NCBI RefSeq assembly: GCF_027563345.1
Contig: NZ_JAMKBK010000013.1
From: Psychrobacillus psychrodurans
GTDB lineage: Bacteria > Bacillota > Bacilli > Bacillales_A > Planococcaceae
Reading direction: 5' to 3' (one strand)
DNA length: 64,000 bases
Below are positions 44,189-52,333 of the stretch, piece after piece. The notes under the pieces were generated by a model. The model did not search any database, was not told the origin of the DNA, and saw nothing but the letters and a program-made list of their open reading frames with translations. A program made the translations under genes and the position numbers. Each line of letters starts with the position of its first letter. Positions within the stretch are counted from its first letter, which is position 1.

Positions 44189-44767
44189 CTAGAATACATT
44201 CGGCTCATGCAACTCTTTTGCAACAGCATTTTCATATGTTACTTTCTCTTTTAAATCATATACAGATTCATGTACAACTAATGTATCCGCGATAAAATCA
44301 TGTACACCTTGTTTTTTAGGTGTGAAAGCTACAACTAAATAAGGGATATTCAACGGGATTATAGAAATTAAACGACCAACCCACTCCCTAAATAATACAG
44401 TACCCCATTTTAGTTTTCCACCATCTTTAGATATAACACGAATGCCAAATACCATTTTTCCAACAGTCTGACTACAGAGCTTCGTCATCAACACAAAATA
44501 CGCGTAGAAGATAACTGCTGTGATGACCGTAAAGGGTGCATACCACTCAGAATTATTTAACTCTAATGAGAACAAACGAAAAATAGGTTTGATCAATAAC
44601 ATTCCTATTGAAGCTAAAACGAGAATATCTACAGTATATGCCCAAAAACGAATCCAAAAGCCAGCAGCCTTCTGTTCATATTGTGCAGTTCGATGTACAA
44701 TTACTTGCTGGGTTGCAGAGGTGTTCGCTTGCACATGCTGCTCTTCTGTTTGTACAAATTCACTCAT
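44189..44767 (-). CDS. yteJ: RDD family membrane protein YteJ
   Basis: The 192-aa protein has an RDD domain: AGFWIRFWAYTVDILVLASIGMLL carries the Arg-Asp signature, then a second membrane segment (PFTVITAVIFYAYFVLM) and a third near VLFREWVGRLISIIPL. The first 40 residues are hydrophilic and Gln-rich. YteJ is encoded next to sppA in B. subtilis. Its role is uncertain; B. subtilis SppA and YteJ have been linked to lantibiotic resistance. Confidence 0.88.
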   Translation of the reverse strand: MSEFVQTEEQHVQANTSATQQVIVHRTAQYEQKAAGFWIRFWAYTVDILVLASIGMLLIKPIFRLFSLELNNSEWYAPFTVITAVIFYAYFVLMTKLCSQTVGKMVFGIRVISKDGGKLKWGTVLFREWVGRLISIIPLNIPYLVVAFTPKKQGVHDFIADTLVVHESVYDLKEKVTYENAVAKELHEPNVF

Positions 44768-44779
44768 CTAAAACCCTCC

Positions 44780-45793
44780 TTATTCATTCCCGTATAAATA
44801 CATCATTTTTGGGGAGCTATTTTCTGTGATTAACTGTGCAATGAGCTTAGATTCCATGTCTAAACCTAAGAAAGATTGTGCTTTCACTGCAAACAACGAA
44901 GCGAAATTTTGTGAGTATCCATATTCAAATACTTCTGCTTTCTCTAAGTTATGGTCCGTTTTTATAGCTTGAACAACGTCCTCTAAAAAACCATAATCAT
45001 CAGCTAATCCAGATTCGATTGCTTGACGGCCATTTAAAATTCTTCCGTCAGCAACTTTCTTAACATCCGCTTCCGTCATGTTTCTACCTTTTTCGATAAT
45101 ATCAACGAAGTCCTCATACGAGTCGTTTAACATTTCTTGTAGCATCGTTCTTTCTTCTTCTGTCATTTCTCTAGTAGGACTCATAATATCTTTGTATGGT
45201 CCTGATTTAATAGTTACAAATTCCACACCATATTTTTCTGCTAACTTACCATAGTTAACACTTTGCATGATTACACCAATTGACCCTGTCATCGTTTCTT
45301 TATTTACAAATATTTTATCTGCAGGAGCCGAAATGTAATAACCTCCCGAGGCAGCCATACTACCCATTGAAACATATATTGGTTTTTCAGTTTCTTCTTG
45401 AATTTCAATAATTTCTTTATAAATTTGTGCCGATTCGACAACTCCACCACCAGGTGAATTTACTTGTAATACAATTGCTTTTACCGTTTCATCAACTTTT
45501 GCTTGCTCTAACTGTTGTAAGAAAAATTGATGATTATACCCTTCTGCTGCAAAAAGTGAACTTGCACTCCCTGTATCTTGTATTGTCCCATCTACTGTTA
45601 GTAATGCAATTCGTTCGTTCATACTACCTTCTTCTACAACGGTTTCAAAGAATTCTGAGCTAGAAGCAGATGCAAATTCATCTAAATACGATGTCCAATC
45701 TGTTGAAAATGCTGTTGAAACGGTATTGACGAATATCGAAATAAGTAATAATAATGATGCTCCCAAAATAGCAAACCAGCGTTTCATATTCAT
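44780..45793 (-). CDS. sppA: Signal peptide peptidase SppA
   Basis: SppA degrades signal peptides after they are cut off. The 337-aa protein has an N-terminal membrane segment (WFAILGASLLLLISIFVNTV), then the S49 peptidase domain. The catalytic Ser is in MGSMAASGGYYISAPADKI and the Lys of the dyad is probably in FVTIKSGPYKDIMSP. QVNSPGGGVVESAQI is the substrate-binding GG stretch. Size matches the Bacillus single-domain type. It lies 12 bases before yteJ in an operon. Confidence 0.94.
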   Translation of the reverse strand: MNMKRWFAILGASLLLLISIFVNTVSTAFSTDWTSYLDEFASASSSEFFETVVEEGSMNERIALLTVDGTIQDTGSASSLFAAEGYNHQFFLQQLEQAKVDETVKAIVLQVNSPGGGVVESAQIYKEIIEIQEETEKPIYVSMGSMAASGGYYISAPADKIFVNKETMTGSIGVIMQSVNYGKLAEKYGVEFVTIKSGPYKDIMSPTREMTEEERTMLQEMLNDSYEDFVDIIEKGRNMTEADVKKVADGRILNGRQAIESGLADDYGFLEDVVQAIKTDHNLEKAEVFEYGYSQNFASLFAVKAQSFLGLDMESKLIAQLITENSSPKMMYLYGNE

Positions 45794-45897
45794 ATGTACA
45801 ATTCCTCCTTTAATACTTCTCTTTACATACGTAAAGAATATCTAAATGTTTCACGAAATGGTAAAATAAATATATACAATAGTAAAGGAGAATGTTT

Positions 45898-46698
45898 ATG
45901 GCCTCCAAAAACGCAATATATTTATATACTAAGAATGACACAAAATCTTTACAAAGAAAAGACAGAATCGCCGAAGCAATACATAGTCATGGTTTTAAGG
46001 TTGTTGAAGACTCCGGGCTTGCTTCTATAATCGTCAGCATTGGTACGGATGGCTCCTTTCTACAAGCAGTTCGTAAAACTGGATTTAGACAGGATTGTTT
46101 GTATGCTGGTATTTCCACAACGGATACACTCAGTATGTACTGTGATTTTTTAGCAGATGATATAGATGCTATGGCTGAAGCAGTTCTTACTAAGAATATT
46201 CAAGTTCGGAAATATCCATTGCTAGAAGTTTCGGTAAATAATCACCCGAAATTTTTATGTCTAAATGAATTTACGATTCGCTCAAACATTATTAAAGCAT
46301 TTGTATTAGATTTAATTATTGACCAGAAGCATTTTGAATCCTTTAGAGGCGATGGCATAGTAATATCTACTCCAACAGGTAGCTCAGGTTATAATAAATC
46401 ATTGAATGGTGCTGTAGTTGACCCGCTTCTTCCATGTATTCAAGTTGCAGAAATTGCTTCTGTTAATAGTAACGAATATAGAACTCTAGGCTCATCCTTT
46501 ATATTAAGTGGGGAAAGAACACTAGAGCTTCGCTTGCATAAGGACTGGAATGATTACCCTTCGATGAGCACTGACAACGAGGCACTTAGTATTCAGCATG
46601 TAGAAAGTGTCACAATTTGTTTGAGTGATAAAGTTATCAAAACTGTTAGACTGAAGAATAATAGTTATTGGGAAAAAGTGAAAAGATCGTTTCTATAA
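45898..46698 (+). CDS. ppnKB: NAD kinase (second, PpnKB type)
   Basis: The enzyme makes NADP from NAD with ATP. B. subtilis has two; this is the YtdI/NadF2 type next to sppA. The 266-aa protein has the NE-motif CLNEFTIRSNI and FRGDGIVISTPTGSSGYNKS, matching the family. The usual GGDG nucleotide motif is GTDG here (SIGTDGSFLQAV): the catalytic Asp is kept but the second Gly is Thr. Start: the second ATG at 45898 has AAAGGAG 8 bases upstream. It is divergent from sppA. Confidence 0.9.
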   Translation: MASKNAIYLYTKNDTKSLQRKDRIAEAIHSHGFKVVEDSGLASIIVSIGTDGSFLQAVRKTGFRQDCLYAGISTTDTLSMYCDFLADDIDAMAEAVLTKNIQVRKYPLLEVSVNNHPKFLCLNEFTIRSNIIKAFVLDLIIDQKHFESFRGDGIVISTPTGSSGYNKSLNGAVVDPLLPCIQVAEIASVNSNEYRTLGSSFILSGERTLELRLHKDWNDYPSMSTDNEALSIQHVESVTICLSDKVIKTVRLKNNSYWEKVKRSFL

Positions 46699-46714
46699 TT
46701 TGAATCCGATGTGT

Positions 46715-46756
46715 AAAAACAGATAGTTCCGTTATACAACGGAACTATCTGTTTTT
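46715..46756. terminator. Bidirectional terminator overlapping the rarD end
   Basis: A 19-base perfect inverted repeat, AAAAACAGATAGTTCCGTT and its complement, with loop ATAC and A/T runs on both sides. It ends both the NAD kinase gene (plus) and rarD (minus). The rarD stop codon (46732-46734) lies at the loop, so the hairpin also codes for the last rarD residues. Confidence 0.9.
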
Positions 46757-47640
46757 CTTACTTGCATTATCTTAGATATTGTAAACAATATTAGTGCAAG
46801 CCAAATACAAGAAAATGATAAAAATTCTATTTTGCTAAATGCTTCATCGTATAATAATATCCCAACTAGCAACATTATTGTCGGTGCTATGTATTGAAAA
46901 AATCCTGACATATATAGTGGCATTGTTTTCGTTCCCTTAGCAAATAATATTAATGGCACAGCAGTTGCAACACCAGTGAATATGAGTAGAATGACAGTAC
47001 TTGCATTTGATGTAAAAAATACTGCTTTATCTGAAATCACAAGATAGACAAAATAGATTAACGCAACAGGTAAAACAAAAAAAGTTTCAATCGTTAATCC
47101 TCGTAGTGGATCAATTTTAATACTTTTCTTTATCAGACCGTATAAGGCAAATGTTATGGCAAGCGTAAATGCTATCCATGGAACTTCGCCATAAGAAACA
47201 GTTAAAATAATTACACCAATAGCAGCAAGCAGTACGGAAAACTGTTGAGCTCTTGATAATCTCTCTTTTAAAAATATTATCCCCAGTAAAATGGAAAGTA
47301 GTGGATTTATATAATATCCTAAACTTGTCTGAACGATAAAACCAGCATTCACTGCATATATGTATGTAAACCAATTTCCTGTTACTAGATAGGAAGCTAC
47401 AAATAGCCCCCAGAAAGATTTTTGGTTTGCCCATAAGTCTTTTAGATCTATTTTCAACTGTTTAAAATTTCTACCTACCATTACTAACATTAGTGTAAAT
47501 ATAAATGACCAAATCACCCTACCTGAAAGTATTTCATCACTTGAAACATGCTCTAATAGCTTCCAGTAGATTGGCATGAACCCCCATAAAACATATGCCA
47601 ATACTACAAATACAATTCCTTGTTTTTCTTCTGTACCCAT
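46732..47640 (-). CDS. rarD: RarD/EamA family transporter
   Basis: The 302-aa protein has about ten membrane segments in two EamA halves. Features of RarD are VLAYVLWGFMPIYWKLLEHV near the start and AGFIVQTSLGYYINPLLSILLGIIFLKERLSR (in parts). E. coli RarD is linked to chloramphenicol sensitivity, but the substrate is not known. The start has GAGGTG. It has no obvious operon partner; the bidirectional terminator overlaps its end. Confidence 0.9.
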   Translation of the reverse strand: MGTEEKQGIVFVVLAYVLWGFMPIYWKLLEHVSSDEILSGRVIWSFIFTLMLVMVGRNFKQLKIDLKDLWANQKSFWGLFVASYLVTGNWFTYIYAVNAGFIVQTSLGYYINPLLSILLGIIFLKERLSRAQQFSVLLAAIGVIILTVSYGEVPWIAFTLAITFALYGLIKKSIKIDPLRGLTIETFFVLPVALIYFVYLVISDKAVFFTSNASTVILLIFTGVATAVPLILFAKGTKTMPLYMSGFFQYIAPTIMLLVGILLYDEAFSKIEFLSFSCIWLALILFTISKIMQVRKTDSSVV

Positions 47641-47713
47641 TTATGACACCTCTTTACTTTGTAACTCGAAATATTAAACCATTATATTGCTTTAAATTAC
47701 TAAAGTAAATAAG

Positions 47714-47746
47714 AAAACACGGAGAGATAATTTCTCTCCGTGTTTT
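47714..47746 (-). terminator. Terminator of the acyl-CoA synthetase gene
   Basis: AAAACACGGAGAGA pairs with TCTCTCCGTGTTTT around a 5-base loop. It is symmetric, with A and T runs on both sides, and it lies directly after the stop codon. Confidence 0.9.
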
Positions 47747-47754
47747 CATATTAC

Positions 47755-49332
47755 TTACTGTTTACTCTGTTCTTTCTGTCGTAATTCCAATCTCCTAATT
47801 TTCCCAGAAGTTGTTTTCGGTAATTCTTCGATAAACTCAATTTCCCTTGGATATTTATATGGAGCAGTTATTTGTTTCACATGATTTTGTAGTTCTTGTA
47901 TTAAATCTTCAGAACCCACTTTAGATGTATCACGTAATACAACAAACGCTTTAACAATGCTTCCTCTTTCAGGATGTGGTTTACCGACTACAGCGCACTC
48001 TTGTACTGCTGGATGTTTCGTCAATGCATCTTCTACTTCAAATGGACCAATCGTGTAGCCTGAGCTAATAATAATATCGTCTCCACGACCTTCAAACCAG
48101 AAGAAACCTTCCTTATCTTTTTTCGCCCGATCGCCTGTAATATAGTAGTCCCCTCTGAACTGCATAGAGGTTCTTTCAGGATCTTTTAGGTATTCCTTAA
48201 ATAATGCTGGTGTTTCTAGATGAACAGCTATATCTCCAACTTCTCCAGGCGGACAAATTTGACCTAGGTCATCGATAATTTCAACTGTATTTCCTGGTGT
48301 TGGTTTACCCATTGATCCAGGTCTTGCCTCCATGCCTTTCATCGTTCCAACAAGTAACGTATTTTCAGTTTGCCCATAGCCATCTCGCACTTCTAAACCA
48401 AATACTTTTTCGAAAGTTTCTATTACCTCTCTATATAATGGTTCCCCAGCAGAAACAGCACTATGGAGAGAAGACAGATTATAATTGTTTAATGTATCAA
48501 CTTTCGCCATGATTCGGTACTCAGTAGGTGTACAACAAAGAACATTCACTTCCTTCTTTTCAATAATCCTCAAGTAGGTATTGGGTTCAAACTTGCCGTT
48601 ATATACATAGCCGACTGCACCACTACCTAGTGTCGCTAAGAAGGGACTCCAAATCCACTTTTGCCAACCTGGGCTTGCTGTTGCCCATACCACATCACCT
48701 TCTTGAATCGCTAACCAGTTTGGTCCTGAAGTACGTAAATGCGCAAAAGCCCATCCATGTGTATGCACAACACCTTTTGGATTTCCAGTCGTACCACTTG
48801 TATAAGAAAGGAATGCCATGTCATCCTTTAACGTATCAATAGTTTGAAATTCATCTGATTCAGATTGTATATCTTCCGTCAACGAAATCCACTTGTCTTT
48901 CTTATTACCGATTGCAAATAATAGTCGCTTATCTAAATTACGAACTTCCTTAAATTGATCAAGGAATGGCTCATAGGCAATAATTGCCTTTGCTTCACTA
49001 TGTGTCAAACGGTATTCAATATCCTTTGCACGAAGCATTTCAGAACTTGGGATAACAACAAGACCAGCTTTCAATGCAGCTATATATATTTCATATGCTT
49101 CGATTAAACGTGGTACCATTATTAATACCACGTCCCCTTTTTGAAGACCTTTATGGGTGAACAAATTGGCAATTTTATTGGCTTTCTTTATTAAATTTTT
49201 GTATGTACTTTTTTTCTGCTGTCCATCTTCAGATTCCCATATTAACGCTAACTTTTCTTCATCTACTGCGTACTTTTCAAATTCTGTCACGAGGTTATAA
49301 TGTGTAGGGGCAATTAAATCTTGTTTGTTCAT
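47755..49332 (-). CDS. Acyl-CoA synthetase (AMP-forming, acetyl/medium-chain type)
   Basis: The 525-aa adenylate-forming enzyme joins a carboxylate to CoA using ATP. The core motif is SYTSGTTGNPKGVVH, followed by DGYGQTENT and the ITGDRAKKDKEGFFWFEGRGDDIIISSGY hinge (in parts), with PKTTSGKIRR carrying the acetylatable Lys near the C-terminus. It resembles the YtcI/MbcS group of Bacillus, which accept short or branched acids, and also acetyl-CoA synthetase. The exact substrate is not fixed. GGAGG lies before the ATG. A candidate operator is upstream at 49430-49449. Confidence 0.85.
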   Translation of the reverse strand: MNKQDLIAPTHYNLVTEFEKYAVDEEKLALIWESEDGQQKKSTYKNLIKKANKIANLFTHKGLQKGDVVLIMVPRLIEAYEIYIAALKAGLVVIPSSEMLRAKDIEYRLTHSEAKAIIAYEPFLDQFKEVRNLDKRLLFAIGNKKDKWISLTEDIQSESDEFQTIDTLKDDMAFLSYTSGTTGNPKGVVHTHGWAFAHLRTSGPNWLAIQEGDVVWATASPGWQKWIWSPFLATLGSGAVGYVYNGKFEPNTYLRIIEKKEVNVLCCTPTEYRIMAKVDTLNNYNLSSLHSAVSAGEPLYREVIETFEKVFGLEVRDGYGQTENTLLVGTMKGMEARPGSMGKPTPGNTVEIIDDLGQICPPGEVGDIAVHLETPALFKEYLKDPERTSMQFRGDYYITGDRAKKDKEGFFWFEGRGDDIIISSGYTIGPFEVEDALTKHPAVQECAVVGKPHPERGSIVKAFVVLRDTSKVGSEDLIQELQNHVKQITAPYKYPREIEFIEELPKTTSGKIRRLELRQKEQSKQ

Positions 49333-49429
49333 TAAATCTCCTCCTTTTACTAGTTAATTATAGAGGAAGATCAGCACTTTTGGTAAACAAAAGATAAAAT
49401 TTTCAGATATTTTGTGCAAATCTAAATTA

Positions 49430-49449
49430 GACATTCACTTTTTAGAATG
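49430..49449 (-). promoter_or_regulatory. Candidate operator upstream of the acyl-CoA synthetase
   Basis: ACATTC-N8-GAATGT is a 20-base inverted repeat about 100 bases upstream of the start codon. Two direct TGTGCAAAT copies flank it (49412-49420 and 49459-49467). The binding protein is not known. Confidence 0.35.
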
Positions 49450-49550
49450 TAACTTAAATGTGCAAATGCGGATTTTCACAACCTTAAAGACTGTTTAGCA
49501 AATTTACTGTTTACACTAAATAGCTTTCCAATCTGAGTACAATCTAAATG

Positions 49551-49580
49551 AAAAACCGGTAGCAGAAGCTACCGGTTTTT
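49551..49580 (-). terminator. Terminator of sspA
   Basis: AAAAACCGGTAGC pairs with GCTACCGGTTTTT around 4 bases, with T runs on both strands. It lies directly after the ssp gene. Confidence 0.9.
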
Positions 49581-49587
49581 TGTTTAA

Positions 49588-49800
49588 TTATTTTTGAAAT
49601 CCATTCATTTGTTGTTGGGCTTGGGCAACCAATCGCTTCGTAATTTCTCCGCCTACGGATCCGTTGGCACGCGATGATGCTTCACCACCAAGTTGTACTC
49701 CAAACTCTTGAGCGATCTCATATTTCATTTGATCTAATGCTTGTTGTACACCAGGTACTAGAAGTTGATTTGAGTTATTATTGTTTGGCATGTTCCTCAC
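49588..49800 (-). CDS. sspA: Alpha/beta-type small acid-soluble spore protein
   Basis: These proteins coat spore DNA and protect it. The 70-aa protein has ALDQMKYEIAQEFGVQLGGE with the GPR protease cleavage motif (EIAQEFGV), then the conserved SRANGSVGGEITKRLVAQAQQQM, typical of the family. It marks the organism as a spore-former. A SigG-like promoter is at 49814-49842. It lies just ahead of thiI, as in B. subtilis, where sspA is beside thiI. Confidence 0.96.
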   Translation of the reverse strand: MRNMPNNNNSNQLLVPGVQQALDQMKYEIAQEFGVQLGGEASSRANGSVGGEITKRLVAQAQQQMNGFQK

Positions 49801-49813
49801 CTCCTTGTGAAAT

Positions 49814-49842
49814 TAGATTGTTCATTTTCGTCTAATTCATAC
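49814..49842 (-). promoter_or_regulatory. SigG-type promoter of sspA
   Basis: The minus strand has GTATG (49838-49842, matching GHATR) and CAATCTA (49814-49820, close to CATNNTA), 17 bases apart. This matches the forespore sigma G pattern. It lies 14-42 bases upstream of the start codon. Confidence 0.5.
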
Positions 49843-49873
49843 ACAGGGAGGAAAAGGTATTTTTTACTAATTG

Positions 49874-51076
49874 TTAAAGAAGACTTGAAAATTCATTCGA
49901 CTTTCTCATTGGGAATGAAAGAACTTCTCTATTTTGCACTGCTTCTGTTATTAATTCGTCAAAATCCTTAAAGCTTTCGTAATACTCAACCTTCTCAAGC
50001 TTTGGCTTTGTTTTGGGACAGGATGGTGTAAAAATAGTACAACAGTCTTCATAAGGCAAGATGGAAGTTTCATACGTCCCTATTTCCCGGGCAATATCAA
50101 TAATATCTAGCTTATCCATAGAAATAAGTGGTCTGAAAATTGGTGTAGATGTTACAGCATTAATGGCAGTTAAGCTTTCTAATGTCTGGCTTGCAACCTG
50201 GCCTAAGCTCTCGCCAGTAACAATTCCTAATGCTCCTATTTCTGCACGGACTAGATCGGCAATTTTCATCATCAGACGTCTAGTTGTAGTCATTGATACA
50301 TTCTCAGGGATTTGAGCTTGTATACTTTGTTGGATATCTGTAAAAGGTATGACATGAAGTCTCACAGTTGCCCCAAAGTGACTTAACTGATTGGCCAAGT
50401 CCATTACTTTCTCTTTCGACCGTTCACTTGTGAATGGTGGACTATGAAAATGTATTGCATCGAGACGAACCCCACGTTTTAAAAGCATATATCCAGCAAC
50501 GGGGCTGTCTATTCCACCTGATAACATTAATAAGGAACGACCGTTCGAACCTAGAGGCATTCCACCCGCACCAGGAATTACCTGTGCCATCATATAGACA
50601 GCATCATTTAACACTTCAATTCGTAAATCTATTTCTGGCTTTTTCATTTGAACTTTTAAAGTAGGGTTTTGTCTTAATACATTACTCGCTACCACGCTTT
50701 GCAGCTCATAAGTGTCTAATGGAAAAAACTTATCAGTGCGTTTTACAGTAACCCGAAACGTTTTATCTTGGCTTTCTAAGCTATCCATTATTTTGAGTGC
50801 AGTTGCTTGAATATCATCTAAGTCTTTTGAACAAGAAGCTACTGGACTAAATGATTGAATTCCAAATATTTTAGGCAAACGTTCGATTAAGGCATGAATT
50901 TCGGAATCATCTGATGATGTTAAAAACATGCGATCTCTTTCAGCTTGAATCTTAATATTAGGCAAATCTACAAATGAAAACCTTATATTATTGCGTAAAT
51001 GTGATATAAATTGCTTCCTATTTTTACCTTTGGTAGATAATTCACCATATCGTACTAATATTTTTTCCCACTTCAT
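49874..51076 (-). CDS. thiI: tRNA 4-thiouridine synthetase ThiI
   Basis: ThiI adds the sulfur for 4-thiouridine in tRNA and, in many bacteria, for thiazole. The 400-aa protein has a ferredoxin-like NFLD/THUMP region in its first 165 residues and a PP-loop in LMLSGGIDSPVAGYMLL, with an HFHSPPFTSERSKEK segment after. No C-terminal rhodanese domain is present, as in Bacillus, where the cysteine desulfurase beside it supplies sulfur. It starts 6 bases after nifZ stops, so the two are in one operon. Confidence 0.95.
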   Translation of the reverse strand: MKWEKILVRYGELSTKGKNRKQFISHLRNNIRFSFVDLPNIKIQAERDRMFLTSSDDSEIHALIERLPKIFGIQSFSPVASCSKDLDDIQATALKIMDSLESQDKTFRVTVKRTDKFFPLDTYELQSVVASNVLRQNPTLKVQMKKPEIDLRIEVLNDAVYMMAQVIPGAGGMPLGSNGRSLLMLSGGIDSPVAGYMLLKRGVRLDAIHFHSPPFTSERSKEKVMDLANQLSHFGATVRLHVIPFTDIQQSIQAQIPENVSMTTTRRLMMKIADLVRAEIGALGIVTGESLGQVASQTLESLTAINAVTSTPIFRPLISMDKLDIIDIAREIGTYETSILPYEDCCTIFTPSCPKTKPKLEKVEYYESFKDFDELITEAVQNREVLSFPMRKSNEFSSLL

Positions 51077-51081
51077 GCTTT

Positions 51082-52215
51082 TTAATCTCCTTTAATTACA
51101 TTCATTACATGCTTGAATACATTTTTAAATTGGTCTACTTCTTGCTGGGTACTAATGGTGCTAAGACTTATTCTTAATACACCTTTAATATAATCGTCTG
51201 AAATGTGCATAGCTTTTAATACATGACTTGTTTTCGTTTGTCTAGATGAGCATGCACTACTAGTGGAAACAATAACATCTTGTTGCTGTAACGCATTAAT
51301 TAGTACTTCTCCCTTCATTTTTTTCACCGAAAATGAAATGATATGAGGGGCTTTCTTAGTTGGAGATATTACTTTTATAAAAGAAAAAGACTGTAAAAAT
51401 TCTATTAAATCATCCGACAGGGATTGTAATTTCACTGCTTTACTCCCCAGATTCTCCATAGCAAGCCTCATTGCTTTTGCTGTAGAGACCGCCAAAGGTA
51501 CAGAAGTTGTACCACTGCGAATACCTGATTCCTGTCCACCACCGTACAATATCGGTTCTATTTCAATGAATTTTTTTAATGCAAGTAATCCCGAGCCTTT
51601 TAATCCGTGTATTTTATGAGAAGAGATGGTTATAGAATCTACATCTAGATCGATAAAATTAACTGGAATTTTCCCGAAACTTTGAACTGCATCCATGTGA
51701 ATAAGGGCTCTGCTTTTTTTCCTTACAATATTAGAAAGTTCTTCTATTGGTTGTATTGCCCCTGTTTCATTATTCACATGCATAACACTCACCAATACGG
51801 TGTCATGTCGTATACTTTTTTTAACTGACTCCAACAAAATGATTCCTTCCGAGTCTACGGGAATCCACTCAACTTCAAATCCTAGTTCATTCAATTTTTT
51901 AGCTGCTTCTATAATAGAAGGATGCTCAATTTCAGAAATTAGTACATGCTTACCTCGTTGCTTATATTTTTGAGCTAAACCAAATATCGCAAGGTTATTA
52001 GACTCTGTACCACCAGATGTAAAATACACTTTTTCACTCGAGGTTTTTAGTATCGCTGCAATTTGTTCTCTAGCAGATTGTAACAATTCATTTGTCTGAT
52101 GTCCAAACGTATGAATGGATGCTGGATTTGCCCAAAATTTTTCGTTGACAGTCACGAATGTATTTAATACCTCTGGATGTACTTTAGTCGTTGCACTATT
52201 ATCAAAATAAATCAT
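51082..52215 (-). CDS. nifZ: Cysteine desulfurase paired with ThiI
   Basis: A PLP-dependent NifS/IscS-like enzyme that takes sulfur from cysteine and passes it to ThiI. The 377-aa protein has SATTKVHPEVLNTF, the PLP Lys in TISSHKIHGLKGSGLL, HVNNETGAIQP and the catalytic Cys in STSSACSSRQTKTSHVL. Start: ATG at 52215 with AAAGGAG upstream; the frame goes further without support. It lies next to thiI, and ezrA follows upstream across a terminator, as in B. subtilis, where braB also lies between. Confidence 0.92.
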   Translation of the reverse strand: MIYFDNSATTKVHPEVLNTFVTVNEKFWANPASIHTFGHQTNELLQSAREQIAAILKTSSEKVYFTSGGTESNNLAIFGLAQKYKQRGKHVLISEIEHPSIIEAAKKLNELGFEVEWIPVDSEGIILLESVKKSIRHDTVLVSVMHVNNETGAIQPIEELSNIVRKKSRALIHMDAVQSFGKIPVNFIDLDVDSITISSHKIHGLKGSGLLALKKFIEIEPILYGGGQESGIRSGTTSVPLAVSTAKAMRLAMENLGSKAVKLQSLSDDLIEFLQSFSFIKVISPTKKAPHIISFSVKKMKGEVLINALQQQDVIVSTSSACSSRQTKTSHVLKAMHISDDYIKGVLRISLSTISTQQEVDQFKNVFKHVMNVIKGD

Positions 52216-52240
52216 TTTCAATATCTCTCCTTTTCGGAAA

Positions 52241-52267
52241 AAAACCACCGTCACATAGTGAGGTGGT
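52241..52267 (-). terminator. Terminator of ezrA
   Basis: AACCACC pairs with GGTGGTT around 12 bases, followed by TTTTTTCC on the minus strand. It precedes the nifZ start codon by 25 bases. Confidence 0.75.
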
Positions 52268-52333
52268 TCACGTTTGTATACAAAATGTGATTTTCAAACA
52301 TCTACAAGTTCATACTGTTTTTAAATCGTATGA

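Noticed and set aside
47117..47434. 105-codon frame on the same strand inside rarD
   Set aside because: Out-of-frame shadow within a clear membrane transporter gene.
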